Of a DNA stretch of 64,000 nt, positions 41,641 to 50,348 are shown piece by piece. Position 1 is the first letter of the stretch. Each line of letters starts with the position of its first letter. The translations under genes and the position numbers were made by a program. Location of the stretch: NCBI RefSeq assembly GCF_004519405.1, contig NZ_SGWI01000002.1:62001-126000 (forward strand), read 5' to 3'. Below the pieces are notes generated by a model. The model was not told where the DNA came from and ran no database searches. It worked only from the letters and a program-made list of their open reading frames with translations. This DNA comes from Pseudomonas sp. BCA17 (GTDB lineage Bacteria > Pseudomonadota > Gammaproteobacteria > Pseudomonadales > Pseudomonadaceae).

Positions 41641-41893
41641 GCGCATTTTATACCACAAGAAGTCAAAAAACGAAACCCGCAATGACATTTGCCGCCCGCT
41701 GCCTTTGCCTGAGCCTTTGAATAGCGCCAACATGGCCCAACCTTATAGAGAGAAGCGATCATCAGAGGCTCATGATTTGACGCCATCGTCTGCTAGAATC
41801 GCGTTTTTTGGGGTTTGTGCGTTTTTTGTAACCTTTATTGCCGCACACCGTGAACCGTATTGATTTCAGCGCATCGCGCTAGAGAGAGCCTGT
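41641..41893. promoter_or_regulatory. Divergent promoter region of rpsB and map
   Basis: No ORF was seen. Towards rpsB there is TATAAA (minus, 41647-41652) with a TTTCGT at -35 distance. Towards map there is a -10-like TAGAAT (41794-41799) without a good -35. The map leader holds two T-runs (GTTTTTTGG, GTTTTTTGT) and the Shine-Dalgarno AGAGAGAG at 41880-41887. Confidence 0.4.
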
Positions 41894-42676
41894 ATGACCG
41901 TTACCTTGAAAACCGCCGAAGACATCGCAGGCATGCGCGTTGCCGGCAAACTGGCTGCCGACGTGCTGGAAATGATCGCCGAACACGTCAAGCCCGGCGT
42001 TACCACCGAGGCGCTGGACCGTATCTGCCACGACTATATTGTCAACGTCCAAAAGGCCATCCCTGCCCCGCTCAACTACAAGGGCTTCCCCAAGTCGATC
42101 TGCACCTCGATCAACCACGTGGTCTGCCATGGCATTCCAGGCGACAAACCGTTGAAGGACGGCGACACCCTGAACATCGACGTCACCGTGATCAAAGACG
42201 GCTACCACGGTGACACCAGCCGTATGTTCCACGTCGGCAACGTGCCGGTCTGGGCCGAGCGCCTGTCCCAGGTCACCCAGGAATGCATGTACAAGGCCAT
42301 TGAGATCGTCAAACCCGGCTGCCGCCTGGGCGACATCGGCGAAGTGATCCAGAAGCACGCCGAAAAGAACGGTTTCTCGGTTGTCCGCGAGTTCTGCGGC
42401 CATGGCATCGGCAAGGTGTTCCACGAAGAGCCACAGATATTGCACTACGGCCGCGCCGGTACCGGCATGGAGCTCAAGGCAGGCATGACCTTCACCATCG
42501 AACCGATGATCAACCAGGGCAAGGCCGATACCAAGGTCCTGGGCGACGGATGGACGGCTATCACCAAGGACCGCAAGCTTTCCGCCCAGTGGGAACACAC
42601 CTTGCTGGTCACCGAAACCGGTTACGAGATCTTCACCTTGCGCTCGGATGACACGATTCCGCGCCTTTCGGCATAA
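41894..42676 (+). CDS. map: Methionine aminopeptidase, type I
   Basis: The 260-residue dinuclear metalloprotease removes the initiator methionine. The metal ligands are visible in NIDVTVIKDGYHGDTSR (two Asp), GHGIGKVFHEEP (His) and FTIEPMI plus WEHTLLVTE (two Glu). It is divergent from rpsB and followed by glnD after 63 bp. Confidence 0.98.
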   Translation: MTVTLKTAEDIAGMRVAGKLAADVLEMIAEHVKPGVTTEALDRICHDYIVNVQKAIPAPLNYKGFPKSICTSINHVVCHGIPGDKPLKDGDTLNIDVTVIKDGYHGDTSRMFHVGNVPVWAERLSQVTQECMYKAIEIVKPGCRLGDIGEVIQKHAEKNGFSVVREFCGHGIGKVFHEEPQILHYGRAGTGMELKAGMTFTIEPMINQGKADTKVLGDGWTAITKDRKLSAQWEHTLLVTETGYEIFTLRSDDTIPRLSA

Positions 42677-42739
42677 AGCCCGGTTTGGTTTTCCCAAACG
42701 CTGTGTGACTGACTGATAGATAGAAAGGAAAGCCAATCG

Positions 42740-45442
42740 ATGCCCCAGGTGGACCCCGAACTCTTCGACCGTGGCCAGTTCCAGGCTGAACTGGCATTGA
42801 AGGCAAGCCCCATCGCCGCCTTCAAAAAGGCTATCCGCCAGGCCCGCGAGGTGCTCGATGAGCGCTTTCGCAACGGCCGGGATATCCGTCGACTGATCGA
42901 GGACCGCGCCTGGTTCGTCGACAATATCCTGCAGAAGGCCTGGGAGCAGTTCAGCTGGAGTAAAGATGCCGATATCGCCCTGGTGGCGGTCGGCGGCTAC
43001 GGTCGTGGCGAACTGCACCCCTACTCCGACATCGACCTGTTGATCCTGCTGGACAGCGCCGACCACGAGACCTTTCGCGATTCCATCGAGCGCTTTCTGA
43101 CGTTGCTGTGGGACATCGGCCTGGAAGTTGGCCAGAGCGTGCGCTCGGTCGACGAATGCGCCGAAGAGGCCCGCGCCGACCTGACGGTGATCACCAACCT
43201 GATGGAAAGCCGCACCATCGCCGGTCCCGAACGCCTGCGCCAGCGCATGCTGGAAGTCACCAGCACCGAAGACATGTGGCCGAGCAAGGACTTCTTCCTG
43301 GCCAAGCGTGCCGAGCAAAAGGCCCGGCACCACAAGTACAACGACACCGAGTACAACCTGGAGCCCAATGTCAAAGGCTCGCCGGGCGGCTTGCGTGATA
43401 TCCAGACGATTCTGTGGGTCGCCCGCCGCCAATACGGCACCCTCAACCTGCGGGCACTGGCTGGCGAAGGCTTTCTCGTAGAGAGTGAAAATGCACTGCT
43501 GGCTTCGTCCCAGGAATTCCTGTGGAAAGTGCGCTACGCCGTGCACATGCTCGCCGGACGCTCTGAAGACCGCCTGCTGTTCGACTATCAGCGCTCCATC
43601 GCCACCCTGTTGGGTTTTGAGGGCGAAGACGCGAAGACCAGCATTGAAAGCTTCATGCAGCAGTACTACCGGGTAGTCATGAGCATTGCCCAGCTCAGCG
43701 ACCTGATCATCCAGCACTTCGAAGAAGTGATCCTGGCTCCCGAAGATGAAGCGCCGCCGCAACCGATCAATGCACGCTTCCAACTGCATGATGGCTATAT
43801 CGAAGCACGCAACGACAACGTATTTCGCCGCACCCCGTTCGCCATGCTGGAAATCTTCGTGCTGATGGCCCAGCAGCCGGAAATCAAAGGCGTACGCGCC
43901 GACACCATTCGTCTGCTGCGCGAAAACCGTCACCTGATCGACGACAACTTCCGCAACGACATCCGCAACACCAGCCTGTTTATCGAGCTGTTCAAGTGCA
44001 AGATCGGCATCCACCGCAACCTGCGCCGGATGAACCGTTACGGCATTCTCGGACGCTATCTGCCGGAGTTCGGTTTTATCGTCGGGCAGATGCAACACGA
44101 CCTGTTCCACATTTACACGGTGGACGCCCACACCCTGAACCTGATCAAGCATCTGCGTAAATTGCAGTACACCCAGGTATCCGAGAAATTCCCGCTGGCC
44201 AGCAAGCTCATGGCCAAGCTGCCCAAACCAGAGCTGATCTACCTGGCCGGCCTGTACCACGACATCGGCAAGGGCCGGCATGGCGATCACTCGGAAATTG
44301 GCGCAGTGGATGCCGAAGCCTTTTGCCAGCGTCACCAGTTGCCGCTGTGGGACAGCCGCCTGATCGTCTGGCTGGTGCAGAACCACCTGGTGATGTCGAC
44401 CACCGCCCAACGCAAGGACTTGTCCGACCCACAGGTGATCCACGACTTCGCTGGGATCGTTGGCGATGAAACTCACCTCGACTACCTGTACGTGCTGACC
44501 GTCTCCGACATCAACGCGACCAACCCCACGCTGTGGAACTCGTGGCGCGCCAGCCTGCTGCGCCAGCTGTACACCGAGACCAAGCGCGCTCTGCGCCGCG
44601 GCCTGGAAAACCCGGTGGATCGCGAAGAACAGATCCGCCGCACCCAAAGCGCGGCCCTGGATATCCTGGTGCGTGGCGGCAACGACCCCGACGATGTCGA
44701 GCAGCTCTGGTCGCAACTGGGCGATGATTATTTCCTGCGCCACACTGCCGGCGATGTGGCCTGGCACACCGATGCCATCCTGCAGCAGCCGGCCGACGGC
44801 GGCCCGCTGGTGCTGATCAAGGAAACCACCCAGCGCGAATTCGAAGGCGGTACGCAAATCTTCATTTACGCACCCGACCAGCACGATTTCTTCGCCGTGA
44901 CGGTGGCCGCCATGGACCAGCTCAACCTGAACATCCATGACGCCCGGGTCATCACCTCCAGCAGCCAGTTCACCCTCGACACCTACATCGTGCTCGACAC
45001 CGACGGCGACTCGATTGGCGATAACCCGGCGCGGGTGAAAAAGATCCGAGAAGGCCTGACCGAAGCCCTGCGCAATCCCGACGACTATCCGACGATCATC
45101 CAACGCCGGGTGCCGCGCCAGCTCAAGCATTTTGCCTTCGCGCCCCAGGTCACTATCTCCAACGACGCCCAGCGCCCGGTTACCGTACTGGAGCTCAGCG
45201 CACCGGACCGCCCCGGCCTGCTGGCACGTATCGGCGGGATTTTCCTGGAGTTCGACCTGTCACTGCAGAACGCCAAGATTGCAACCCTCGGCGAACGCGT
45301 GGAAGACGTGTTCTTCATCACCGACGCCGACAACCACCCACTGTCCGACCCTGAACTGTGCCTGCGCTTGCAGGAAGCGATCGTCCAGCAGTTGAGCGTA
45401 ACCCAGGAGCCCGGTGTCGAGCTGACACGCCTGACGATTTGA
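42740..45442 (+). CDS. glnD: Bifunctional uridylyltransferase/uridylyl-removing enzyme GlnD
   Basis: The 900-residue nitrogen sensor uridylylates PII (GlnK/GlnB) when glutamine is low and removes UMP when it is high. The nucleotidyltransferase motif [17 protein letters not shown] (about 83-99), the HD hydrolase motif [15 protein letters not shown] (about 506-520) and two C-terminal ACT domains (about 705-785 and 815-890) that bind glutamine are present in order. AGAAAGGAAAG upstream supports the start. Confidence 0.98.
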   Translation: MPQVDPELFDRGQFQAELALKASPIAAFKKAIRQAREVLDERFRNGRDIRRLIEDRAWFVDNILQKAWEQFSWSKDADIALVAVGGYGRGELHPYSDIDLLILLDSADHETFRDSIERFLTLLWDIGLEVGQSVRSVDECAEEARADLTVITNLMESRTIAGPERLRQRMLEVTSTEDMWPSKDFFLAKRAEQKARHHKYNDTEYNLEPNVKGSPGGLRDIQTILWVARRQYGTLNLRALAGEGFLVESENALLASSQEFLWKVRYAVHMLAGRSEDRLLFDYQRSIATLLGFEGEDAKTSIESFMQQYYRVVMSIAQLSDLIIQHFEEVILAPEDEAPPQPINARFQLHDGYIEARNDNVFRRTPFAMLEIFVLMAQQPEIKGVRADTIRLLRENRHLIDDNFRNDIRNTSLFIELFKCKIGIHRNLRRMNRYGILGRYLPEFGFIVGQMQHDLFHIYTVDAHTLNLIKHLRKLQYTQVSEKFPLASKLMAKLPKPELIYLAGLYHDIGKGRHGDHSEIGAVDAEAFCQRHQLPLWDSRLIVWLVQNHLVMSTTAQRKDLSDPQVIHDFAGIVGDETHLDYLYVLTVSDINATNPTLWNSWRASLLRQLYTETKRALRRGLENPVDREEQIRRTQSAALDILVRGGNDPDDVEQLWSQLGDDYFLRHTAGDVAWHTDAILQQPADGGPLVLIKETTQREFEGGTQIFIYAPDQHDFFAVTVAAMDQLNLNIHDARVITSSSQFTLDTYIVLDTDGDSIGDNPARVKKIREGLTEALRNPDDYPTIIQRRVPRQLKHFAFAPQVTISNDAQRPVTVLELSAPDRPGLLARIGGIFLEFDLSLQNAKIATLGERVEDVFFITDADNHPLSDPELCLRLQEAIVQQLSVTQEPGVELTRLTI

Positions 45443-45459
45443 ACGGGGCTTATGCGCGG

Positions 45460-45488
45460 GGGGCGGTGCGACGATTCGCACTCGCCCC
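45460..45488. repeat. REP-like hairpin between glnD and dapC
   Basis: GGGGCGGTGCGA (45460-45471) pairs with TCGCACTCGCCCC (45476-45488) around CGAT with one bulge, followed by TCCCACAC, the usual flank of fluorescens-group REP elements. It may also reduce read-through from glnD into dapC. Confidence 0.55.
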
Positions 45489-45549
45489 TCCCACACTTGG
45501 TTCTGCTGCCCCGGCAGACCGCGTTACCAACGAATTGAACGAGATACCC

Positions 45550-46749
45550 ATGAACAACGCCCTGAACCAGTTGCAGCCCTACCCGTTCGAGAAACTGCGC
45601 GCCCTGCTGGGCAGCGTCACGCCGAACCCGGACAAGCGCCCGATTGCGTTGTCCATCGGTGAACCCAAGCACAAATCCCCGGAATTTGTGGCCAAGGCCC
45701 TGGCTGACAACCTCGACCAGATGGCGGTCTACCCGACCACCCTGGGCATCCCGGCCCTGCGCGAGGCCATCGGCGCCTGGTGCGAGCGTCGCTTCAACGT
45801 GCCCAAGGGCTGGCTGGACCCGGCGCGCAATATCCTGCCGGTGAACGGCACCCGTGAAGCGCTGTTCGCCTTCACTCAAACCGTGGTCAACCGTGGCGAC
45901 GACGCCTTGGTAGTCAGCCCGAACCCGTTCTACCAGATCTACGAAGGCGCGGCGTTCCTGGCCGGTGCCAAACCGCATTACCTGCCGTGCCTGGACGCCA
46001 ACGGTTTCAACCCGGACTTCGATGCCGTGACGCCGGACATCTGGAAGCGCTGCCAGATCCTGTTCCTGTGCTCGCCCGGTAACCCAACAGGGGCGCTGAT
46101 CCCCGTCGACACCCTGAAGAAACTCATCGCACTGGCCGACGAATACGACTTCGTCATCGCCGCCGACGAGTGCTACAGCGAGCTGTACTTCGATGAACAA
46201 ACCCCACCGCCGGGCCTGTTGAGCGCCTGCGTCGAACTGGGCCGCCAGGATTTCAAGCGGTGCGTGGTGTTTCATAGCCTGTCCAAGCGCTCCAACCTGC
46301 CGGGCCTGCGCTCCGGTTTCGTGGCCGGCGACGCCGACATTCTCAAGGCATTCCTGCTGTACCGCACTTACCACGGCTGCGCGATGCCGGTACAAACCCA
46401 GCTGGCGAGCATTGCCGCCTGGCAGGACGAAGCCCACGTGCAGGCTAACCGCGACCTGTATCGCGAGAAATTCGATGCCGTGCTGGCGATTCTCAAGCCG
46501 GTGCTGGATGTGCAAAGCCCGGATGGCGGTTTCTATCTGTGGCCGAATGTGAACGGCGACGATGCTGCGTTTTGCCGTGACCTGTTCGCAGAAGAACACG
46601 TGACCGTGGTGCCGGGTTCGTACCTGTCGCGGGAAGTGGAAGGCTTGAACCCCGGCGCCGGCCGTGTGCGCATGGCGCTGGTTGCGCCGTTGGCGGAGTG
46701 CGTGGAAGCCGCTGAACGGATTCGTGCGTTCATCCAGCGTCGACGCTAA
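45550..46749 (+). CDS. dapC: Succinyldiaminopimelate transaminase
   Basis: The 399-residue fold-type I PLP aminotransferase makes N-succinyl-diaminopimelate for lysine and peptidoglycan synthesis. The PLP-lysine motif SLSKRSNLPGLRSG (about 240-253), SPGNPTG and the C-terminal GRVRMAL arginine region are present. The start MNNALNQLQPYPF has GAACGAG upstream and the usual length. In Pseudomonas it follows glnD; dapD normally lies nearby beyond an arsC-family gene, here displaced by the prophage. Confidence 0.95.
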   Translation: MNNALNQLQPYPFEKLRALLGSVTPNPDKRPIALSIGEPKHKSPEFVAKALADNLDQMAVYPTTLGIPALREAIGAWCERRFNVPKGWLDPARNILPVNGTREALFAFTQTVVNRGDDALVVSPNPFYQIYEGAAFLAGAKPHYLPCLDANGFNPDFDAVTPDIWKRCQILFLCSPGNPTGALIPVDTLKKLIALADEYDFVIAADECYSELYFDEQTPPPGLLSACVELGRQDFKRCVVFHSLSKRSNLPGLRSGFVAGDADILKAFLLYRTYHGCAMPVQTQLASIAAWQDEAHVQANRDLYREKFDAVLAILKPVLDVQSPDGGFYLWPNVNGDDAAFCRDLFAEEHVTVVPGSYLSREVEGLNPGAGRVRMALVAPLAECVEAAERIRAFIQRRR

Positions 46750-46761
46750 GCGTTGCCTGGG

Positions 46762-48405
46762 TCATTTCACATGGCCCAGGTTCGCCTCACTCATATCCAG
46801 ATCCGCCAGTACCTCTCTCAATACGTCATCACCTATCTGGTGATGCCGGCTCAAGCTGTAAAGCTCCAGGCGTTGCGCCCGCAAGGCCTTGAGCCGCAAC
46901 TTGCGTTCCAGCAAGTCCATCTGCTGCGCCAACGCCTGGGCTTCGGCTGAGTCGTTGAAGACCTCCAACTGGTGGCGATACTCCGACATCAACCGCGCCT
47001 TGAGCTCCGTCGCCAGTGCCGCCTGGGCAGCGTCGGGGGCCACGGCGTCTAAGGGTTCCTCGGCTTCCAGCGCGTGAATCGCCGCCACGGCGGTCTTCTT
47101 CCAAGCCTCGCGCACTTCGCGGTGGCGCTTTTCATCGGGGCTCTGCTCGATGCCGCGCAGCAACAACGGCAAGGCAATGCAGGCAGCCACCAGTGAGAGC
47201 AGGATCACTCCGGCGGCGATGAAGATCAGCAGGTCACGCTCAGGGAAGTCCTGCCCCGGCGCCAGCAGTAAAGGCACCGACATCACACCGGCCAAGGTCA
47301 CGGCTCCGCGCACACCGCCCACGGTCAGCAACCAGCAGGAGCGGGCCGTAGGCACCAGGGTCAGTTCGCTTTTCCCACGCAGCCTGCGCAACAAGCCCGA
47401 CAACCGCCAGATGCTCTGCACCCAGATAAAACGCAGTACCACCAACACCAGAAAGATCGCAACCACATCCAGGCAGCGATACAGCAAGGTCGGCCACAGC
47501 GTCGGTTCATGGCTCACCACCGCCTTGATGATGTCCGGCAGCTGCAGGCCCAGCAGCAGAAAGATCAAGCCGTTGAAGGCAAACTCCAGCAGCGACCAGA
47601 CGCTTCGATTGAGCAAGCGGGTGCTGGTCTGACGCGGCAACAGGTCGAGCCAGCTTTGCATCATGCCCGCCGCCACCGCCGACAGAATGCCCGACGCGCC
47701 CAGTCGCTCGGCCAGCACATAGGCAGCAAATGGCAGCAACAACATGAACACCACATGGGTAGCCGGGTCATCCCAACCGCGCGCGATCATCCAGGCCCGC
47801 AGGCGCCCCACCAGCCAGCTCAACGCTACACCTATCGCCAGGCCACCCACGGCCACCAGGACGAACGTCAGGCTGGCATCCGCCAGGGAAAACACCCCAG
47901 TCAACGCGGCCGCCAGGGCGAATTTGAACGTCACCAGACCCGAAGCATCATTCATCAAGGCTTCGCCCTGGAGCATGTGCATCAGTGGCTTGGGTAAACG
48001 GTTCTGGGAAATGGCCGACACCGCCACGGCATCCGTCGGCGACAACACGGCCGCCAAGGCGAAGGCCACCGGCAACGGGATCGTAGGTAATATCCAATGA
48101 ATGAAGTAGCCGGCACCGACCACGGTAAACAGCACCAGCCCCACCGCCAACGTGAGGATCGGGCCGCGCAGCTGCCACAACTCACGCTTGGGCATGCGCC
48201 AGCCGTCGGAAAACAACAACGGCGGCAGGAACAGAAACAGGAACAACTCGGGGTCCAGTGCCACGTGCAACCCAAGCGTAGGCCAGGCGAGCAGCGCTCC
48301 CGCGGCAATCTGCACCAAGGGTAACGGCAGAGGAATGACACGTCCGACAAGACGCGAAACGCTGACCAGCATCAGCAGGATAAGAACGGTGTAGGCGGTT
48401 TGCAT
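46762..48405 (-). CDS. Na+/H+ antiporter, CPA1 family
   Basis: The 547-residue protein has about 12 membrane segments in its first 400 residues, with the conserved carboxylates in SPTDAVAV and EALMNDASGLV (the ND pair of CPA1 exchangers) and GGVRGAVTLA in a late helix. A charged cytoplasmic tail (about 410-547) is partly helical (ELKARLMSEYRHQLEVFNDS). It exchanges cytoplasmic Na+ for external H+. The start MQTAYTVLILLM at 48405 puts the first membrane segment at the N-terminus. It is convergent with dapC, 12 bp apart. Confidence 0.93.
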   Translation of the reverse strand: MQTAYTVLILLMLVSVSRLVGRVIPLPLPLVQIAAGALLAWPTLGLHVALDPELFLFLFLPPLLFSDGWRMPKRELWQLRGPILTLAVGLVLFTVVGAGYFIHWILPTIPLPVAFALAAVLSPTDAVAVSAISQNRLPKPLMHMLQGEALMNDASGLVTFKFALAAALTGVFSLADASLTFVLVAVGGLAIGVALSWLVGRLRAWMIARGWDDPATHVVFMLLLPFAAYVLAERLGASGILSAVAAGMMQSWLDLLPRQTSTRLLNRSVWSLLEFAFNGLIFLLLGLQLPDIIKAVVSHEPTLWPTLLYRCLDVVAIFLVLVVLRFIWVQSIWRLSGLLRRLRGKSELTLVPTARSCWLLTVGGVRGAVTLAGVMSVPLLLAPGQDFPERDLLIFIAAGVILLSLVAACIALPLLLRGIEQSPDEKRHREVREAWKKTAVAAIHALEAEEPLDAVAPDAAQAALATELKARLMSEYRHQLEVFNDSAEAQALAQQMDLLERKLRLKALRAQRLELYSLSRHHQIGDDVLREVLADLDMSEANLGHVK

Positions 48406-48630
48406 AACGCGGGGTTCCCGGACAATCGACTTGCAACGACACACATCAGGCAACAACTCGCCGTTGAAGTGCCATATTAGCTGCCTATGCTGCCCGCTGG
48501 CATTGGCACATAAGTCGCACTTAGTCGCATGCCATCACGACGAGCGGCACCCTTGCCTGCTGGTCGTGGCATAATCCCGACCTTTGGTTTTTCATCGGCA
48601 CACGACATCAGATCAGAGGGGGGCAATTCC
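48406..48630 (+). promoter_or_regulatory. Divergent region between antiporter and truncated arsC-like gene
   Basis: There is no ORF of interest. An extended -10-like TGGCATAAT (48567-48575) could serve the arsC-like gene. The Shine-Dalgarno AGAGGGG at about 48615-48621 precedes its TTG start. This is still host chromosome by gene order. Confidence 0.35.
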
Positions 48631-48690
48631 TTGACCGTTTCAAGCAAAACGTTGCACCTTTTCGGCATCAAAGCCTGGGATGCCGAATAA
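48631..48690 (+). pseudogene. 5' fragment of an ArsC/YffB-family reductase gene cut by prophage
   Basis: A TTG start with AGAGGGG about 9 bp upstream opens a frame reading MTVSSKTLHLFGIKAWDAE and stopping at 48690. The part LHLFGIKA-D matches the N-terminus of the ArsC-like (YffB/Spx) reductases, which normally continue as YGIKxCDTxKKARxWL. In Pseudomonas this gene lies between dapC or the antiporter and dapD. Here homology ends at the Cys codon (TGC would be expected; TGG is seen) and unrelated DNA follows. I infer integration of the prophage into this gene, the crossover lying at or before 48677. The rest of the gene should be at the far end of the prophage, outside the window. Confidence 0.6.
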
Positions 48691-48697
48691 GAAACGC

Positions 48698-48724
48698 TCA
48701 AGGCCTTTAATATCAAGGCCTTGA
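48698..48724. repeat. Inverted repeat just inside the prophage edge
   Basis: Perfect 10-bp arms TCAAGGCCTT (48698-48707) and AAGGCCTTGA (48715-48724) flank a 7-base loop. It is 8 bp after the truncated arsC-like ORF. It may be a terminator facing host transcription or an arm-type site for the integrase; neither can be shown here. Confidence 0.5.
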
Positions 48725-48884
48725 CCCTAAAAACACCTTACAAAAACACCCACTTTTGCGACTCTTCTAAAACCAATAAACATTGGTCCAAACGGTTGCG
48801 TTTTGGGGAACAAACTTCAACGCGAAATCCCGCCACCGGCGTCCTGCCGACGAACACCACTCCCCAAACCTGTACCACCTCGAT

Positions 48885-48904
48885 TACTGTATACGCATAC
48901 AGTA
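48885..48904 (+). promoter_or_regulatory. LexA (SOS) box
   Basis: The site reads TACTGTATACGCATACAGTA, a 20-bp palindrome with one mismatched pair and the canonical CTGT-N8-ACAG core of gammaproteobacterial LexA operators. It ends 15 bp before the start codon of the next gene and would overlap its promoter, so that gene should be induced by DNA damage. Confidence 0.85.
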
Positions 48905-48919
48905 TTTGAGTTTCCCAGC

Positions 48920-49249
48920 ATGAACATCGACGAAGACACCTGCGAGTGGCTTGGCCTCCCCACGCCTCTGGAAATGTACAAACAGCACTGCCTGATCCTG
49001 GAGAATGAGATCAAGGAACTAAATCTGCAGCTTCGCAAAGCCAGGGCAGATGTGTTCTGCATCAGCCAGACGCTACTTGATGTCCAGGCGAAGAACGCCG
49101 AATTCGCTGGATATCTCCGAGAGCGCGGCGCCGAGGCTGCCGCAATGCGAAAGGAGATCGCTGAACTCACCACCTCGAAAAACTTCGACCGGCGCGAGCT
49201 GGCTGAACTTAGACAGCGGGTCGGCCGGCCTACCGTGAAATTGTCCTGA
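48920..49249 (+). CDS. SOS-controlled small coiled-coil phage protein (109 aa), unknown function
   Basis: I do not recognise the family. The first 20 residues (MNIDEDTCEWLGLPTPLEMY) are followed by a long predicted coiled coil (about 24-100: ENEIKELNLQLRKARAD, later AAAMRKEIAELTTSKNFDRR and ELAELRQRV). There is no signal or membrane segment. It is the outermost phage gene at this end, opposed to all the late genes, and its 3' end overlaps the Rz gene convergently by 20 bp. With the LexA box it resembles in position and control the LexA-regulated edge gene tum of phage 186, which disables the repressor. That is only an analogy; there is no visible similarity to check here. The start codon has only a weak GAG Shine-Dalgarno. 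Confidence 0.7.
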   Translation: MNIDEDTCEWLGLPTPLEMYKQHCLILENEIKELNLQLRKARADVFCISQTLLDVQAKNAEFAGYLRERGAEAAAMRKEIAELTTSKNFDRRELAELRQRVGRPTVKLS

Positions 49250-49760
49250 CGTAATCCTGGCACGCCCGCAGCGCGATCACGGCGTTATCCCCGTCGTCGG
49301 TGATGGCGATAATTCTTTGAGCATGCGCTGGGTCAAGTTGGGCTCGACGGGTTGCATGAACCACGCCGGAGGCGCCGGGGGTGGAAGGCACGTTGCAGCC
49401 ACTGGCTGAATCCGCTGAGTCGAGAAGGACTGACAGCCGGACATCAGCAGTGGCAAGACGATCGCGCAGAAGAGCTTGTTTGCGTTGGGCATCGGATAAT
49501 TCCTGAGCGTGTTGTTGGTCCTGCGCAGCGATCTGCTGCTCGATGGCCAGGCGCTTGCTCTGCTCGGCCTTCTGCTGACGCCAGGCCTCGTTGGTGATGG
49601 CGTCGAGCTGACCCTGGTGCGCGGCGCTCTGCGCTGATAGCTGTTCAGACAGCTGCTTGCCCAGGCGCCAGTTCTGAATCTGCCAGGCGCCGCCGGCGGC
49701 ACTGGCCATCAGCACCAAAATCATCACGACCAGGCCGGCCAGCTTCTGCACCTGCGTCAT
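49230..49760 (-). CDS. Inner-membrane spanin Rz
   Basis: The 176-residue i-spanin has one N-terminal membrane anchor (about 8-26, LAGLVVMILVLMASAAGGAW) followed by a long periplasmic coiled coil (about 30-110, rich in Gln, Ala, Lys and Glu). Spanins fuse inner and outer membranes in the last step of lysis. The start MTQVQKLAG at 49760 overlaps the endolysin stop by 4 bp (ATGA). A second lipoprotein gene (Rz1) is embedded in another frame. Confidence 0.9.
   Translation of the reverse strand: MTQVQKLAGLVVMILVLMASAAGGAWQIQNWRLGKQLSEQLSAQSAAHQGQLDAITNEAWRQQKAEQSKRLAIEQQIAAQDQQHAQELSDAQRKQALLRDRLATADVRLSVLLDSADSASGCNVPSTPGASGVVHATRRAQLDPAHAQRIIAITDDGDNAVIALRACQDYVRTISR
49277..49492 (-). CDS. Outer-membrane spanin lipoprotein Rz1, embedded in Rz
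   Basis: The 71-residue frame lies wholly inside the Rz gene in a different frame. It has a lipoprotein signal peptide MPNANKLFCAIVLPLLMSGC with lipobox LMSGC (Cys20), then a short proline-rich mature part (LPPPAPPAWFMQPVEPN), exactly the features of Rz1. It pairs with Rz across the periplasm. Confidence 0.88.
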   Translation of the reverse strand: MPNANKLFCAIVLPLLMSGCQSFSTQRIQPVAATCLPPPAPPAWFMQPVEPNLTQRMLKELSPSPTTGITP

Positions 49761-50290
49761 GCCAGCACCTTCAACGCCTTCTCGTATAGCGCCTGGCGAT
49801 CGGCCAACCCATTCACGCCGCCGTTGATGCGCCGCGTGATCTTCACGAACTCGCCCTGATCGGCCAGTGTGTTCAGGCCCTTCGTCGACCAAAACCAGGC
49901 AGCCGACATCGCGGCGTTCTGCGGAAGCTCCAGCAGCGCGGGCTCGTTGACCAGATCCAGGCCAAGCGCTTCACCGCACGCGGCATAGTTCGCCCGGCCG
50001 GTGATTTGGATCAGTCCACGACCCCGGTACTTGGAACCGTCGCCGCTAACGGTGTTACCCAGGTCGGCGCGGCCTTCGTAGCCGGCCTGCTGCGCCGTCG
50101 GGCCCCAGATCTCGCGCACGTACCGCAGCTGGCCAGACTCATGCCCGATCTGGGCGATGAACGCAGCAGCCCGCGGCGGACCAATGATGGAGTAGCGATT
50201 CATCGCCGTGTTTAACGCAGAAACGAAAACGCCAGCTTGGCGGCCGGCGTTCGGGAGGATCTGCAGCAACTGCTGCTCGGTGATCGGCAT
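49757..50290 (-). CDS. Phage endolysin, glycoside hydrolase family 19
   Basis: The 177-residue enzyme is of the chitinase-like GH19 lysozyme type common in Pseudomonas phages. The catalytic Glu motif GHESGQLRYVREIW (about residues 48-61), the fold motif YRGRGLIQITGRANY (about 88-102), and the C-terminal ITRRINGG are present. It has no signal peptide, so it should need a holin, which is not evident next to it. Rz follows with an ATGA overlap. Confidence 0.93.
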   Translation of the reverse strand: MPITEQQLLQILPNAGRQAGVFVSALNTAMNRYSIIGPPRAAAFIAQIGHESGQLRYVREIWGPTAQQAGYEGRADLGNTVSGDGSKYRGRGLIQITGRANYAACGEALGLDLVNEPALLELPQNAAMSAAWFWSTKGLNTLADQGEFVKITRRINGGVNGLADRQALYEKALKVLA

Positions 50291-50303
50291 ACTTTTCTCC
50301 AGA

Positions 50304-50330
50304 CGAAAAAAAGCCCGCTCAGGGCGGGCA
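50304..50330 (-). terminator. Terminator-like hairpin before the endolysin gene
   Basis: GCCCGC/GCGGGC stem (50313-50329) followed on the minus strand by seven Ts. GGAG of the endolysin Shine-Dalgarno starts only a few bases later. Confidence 0.85.
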
Positions 50331-50348
50331 TCGGTAAACGATTGGGCC

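Noticed and set aside
41879..45130. 1083-codon open frame on the minus strand opposite map and glnD
   Set aside because: It is the antisense frame of two certain genes; high GC keeps it open. It has no ribosome site or recognisable domain.
48477..48716. 79-codon minus-strand ORF across the prophage junction
   Set aside because: It spans host and phage DNA and is opposite the arsC-like fragment; no support.
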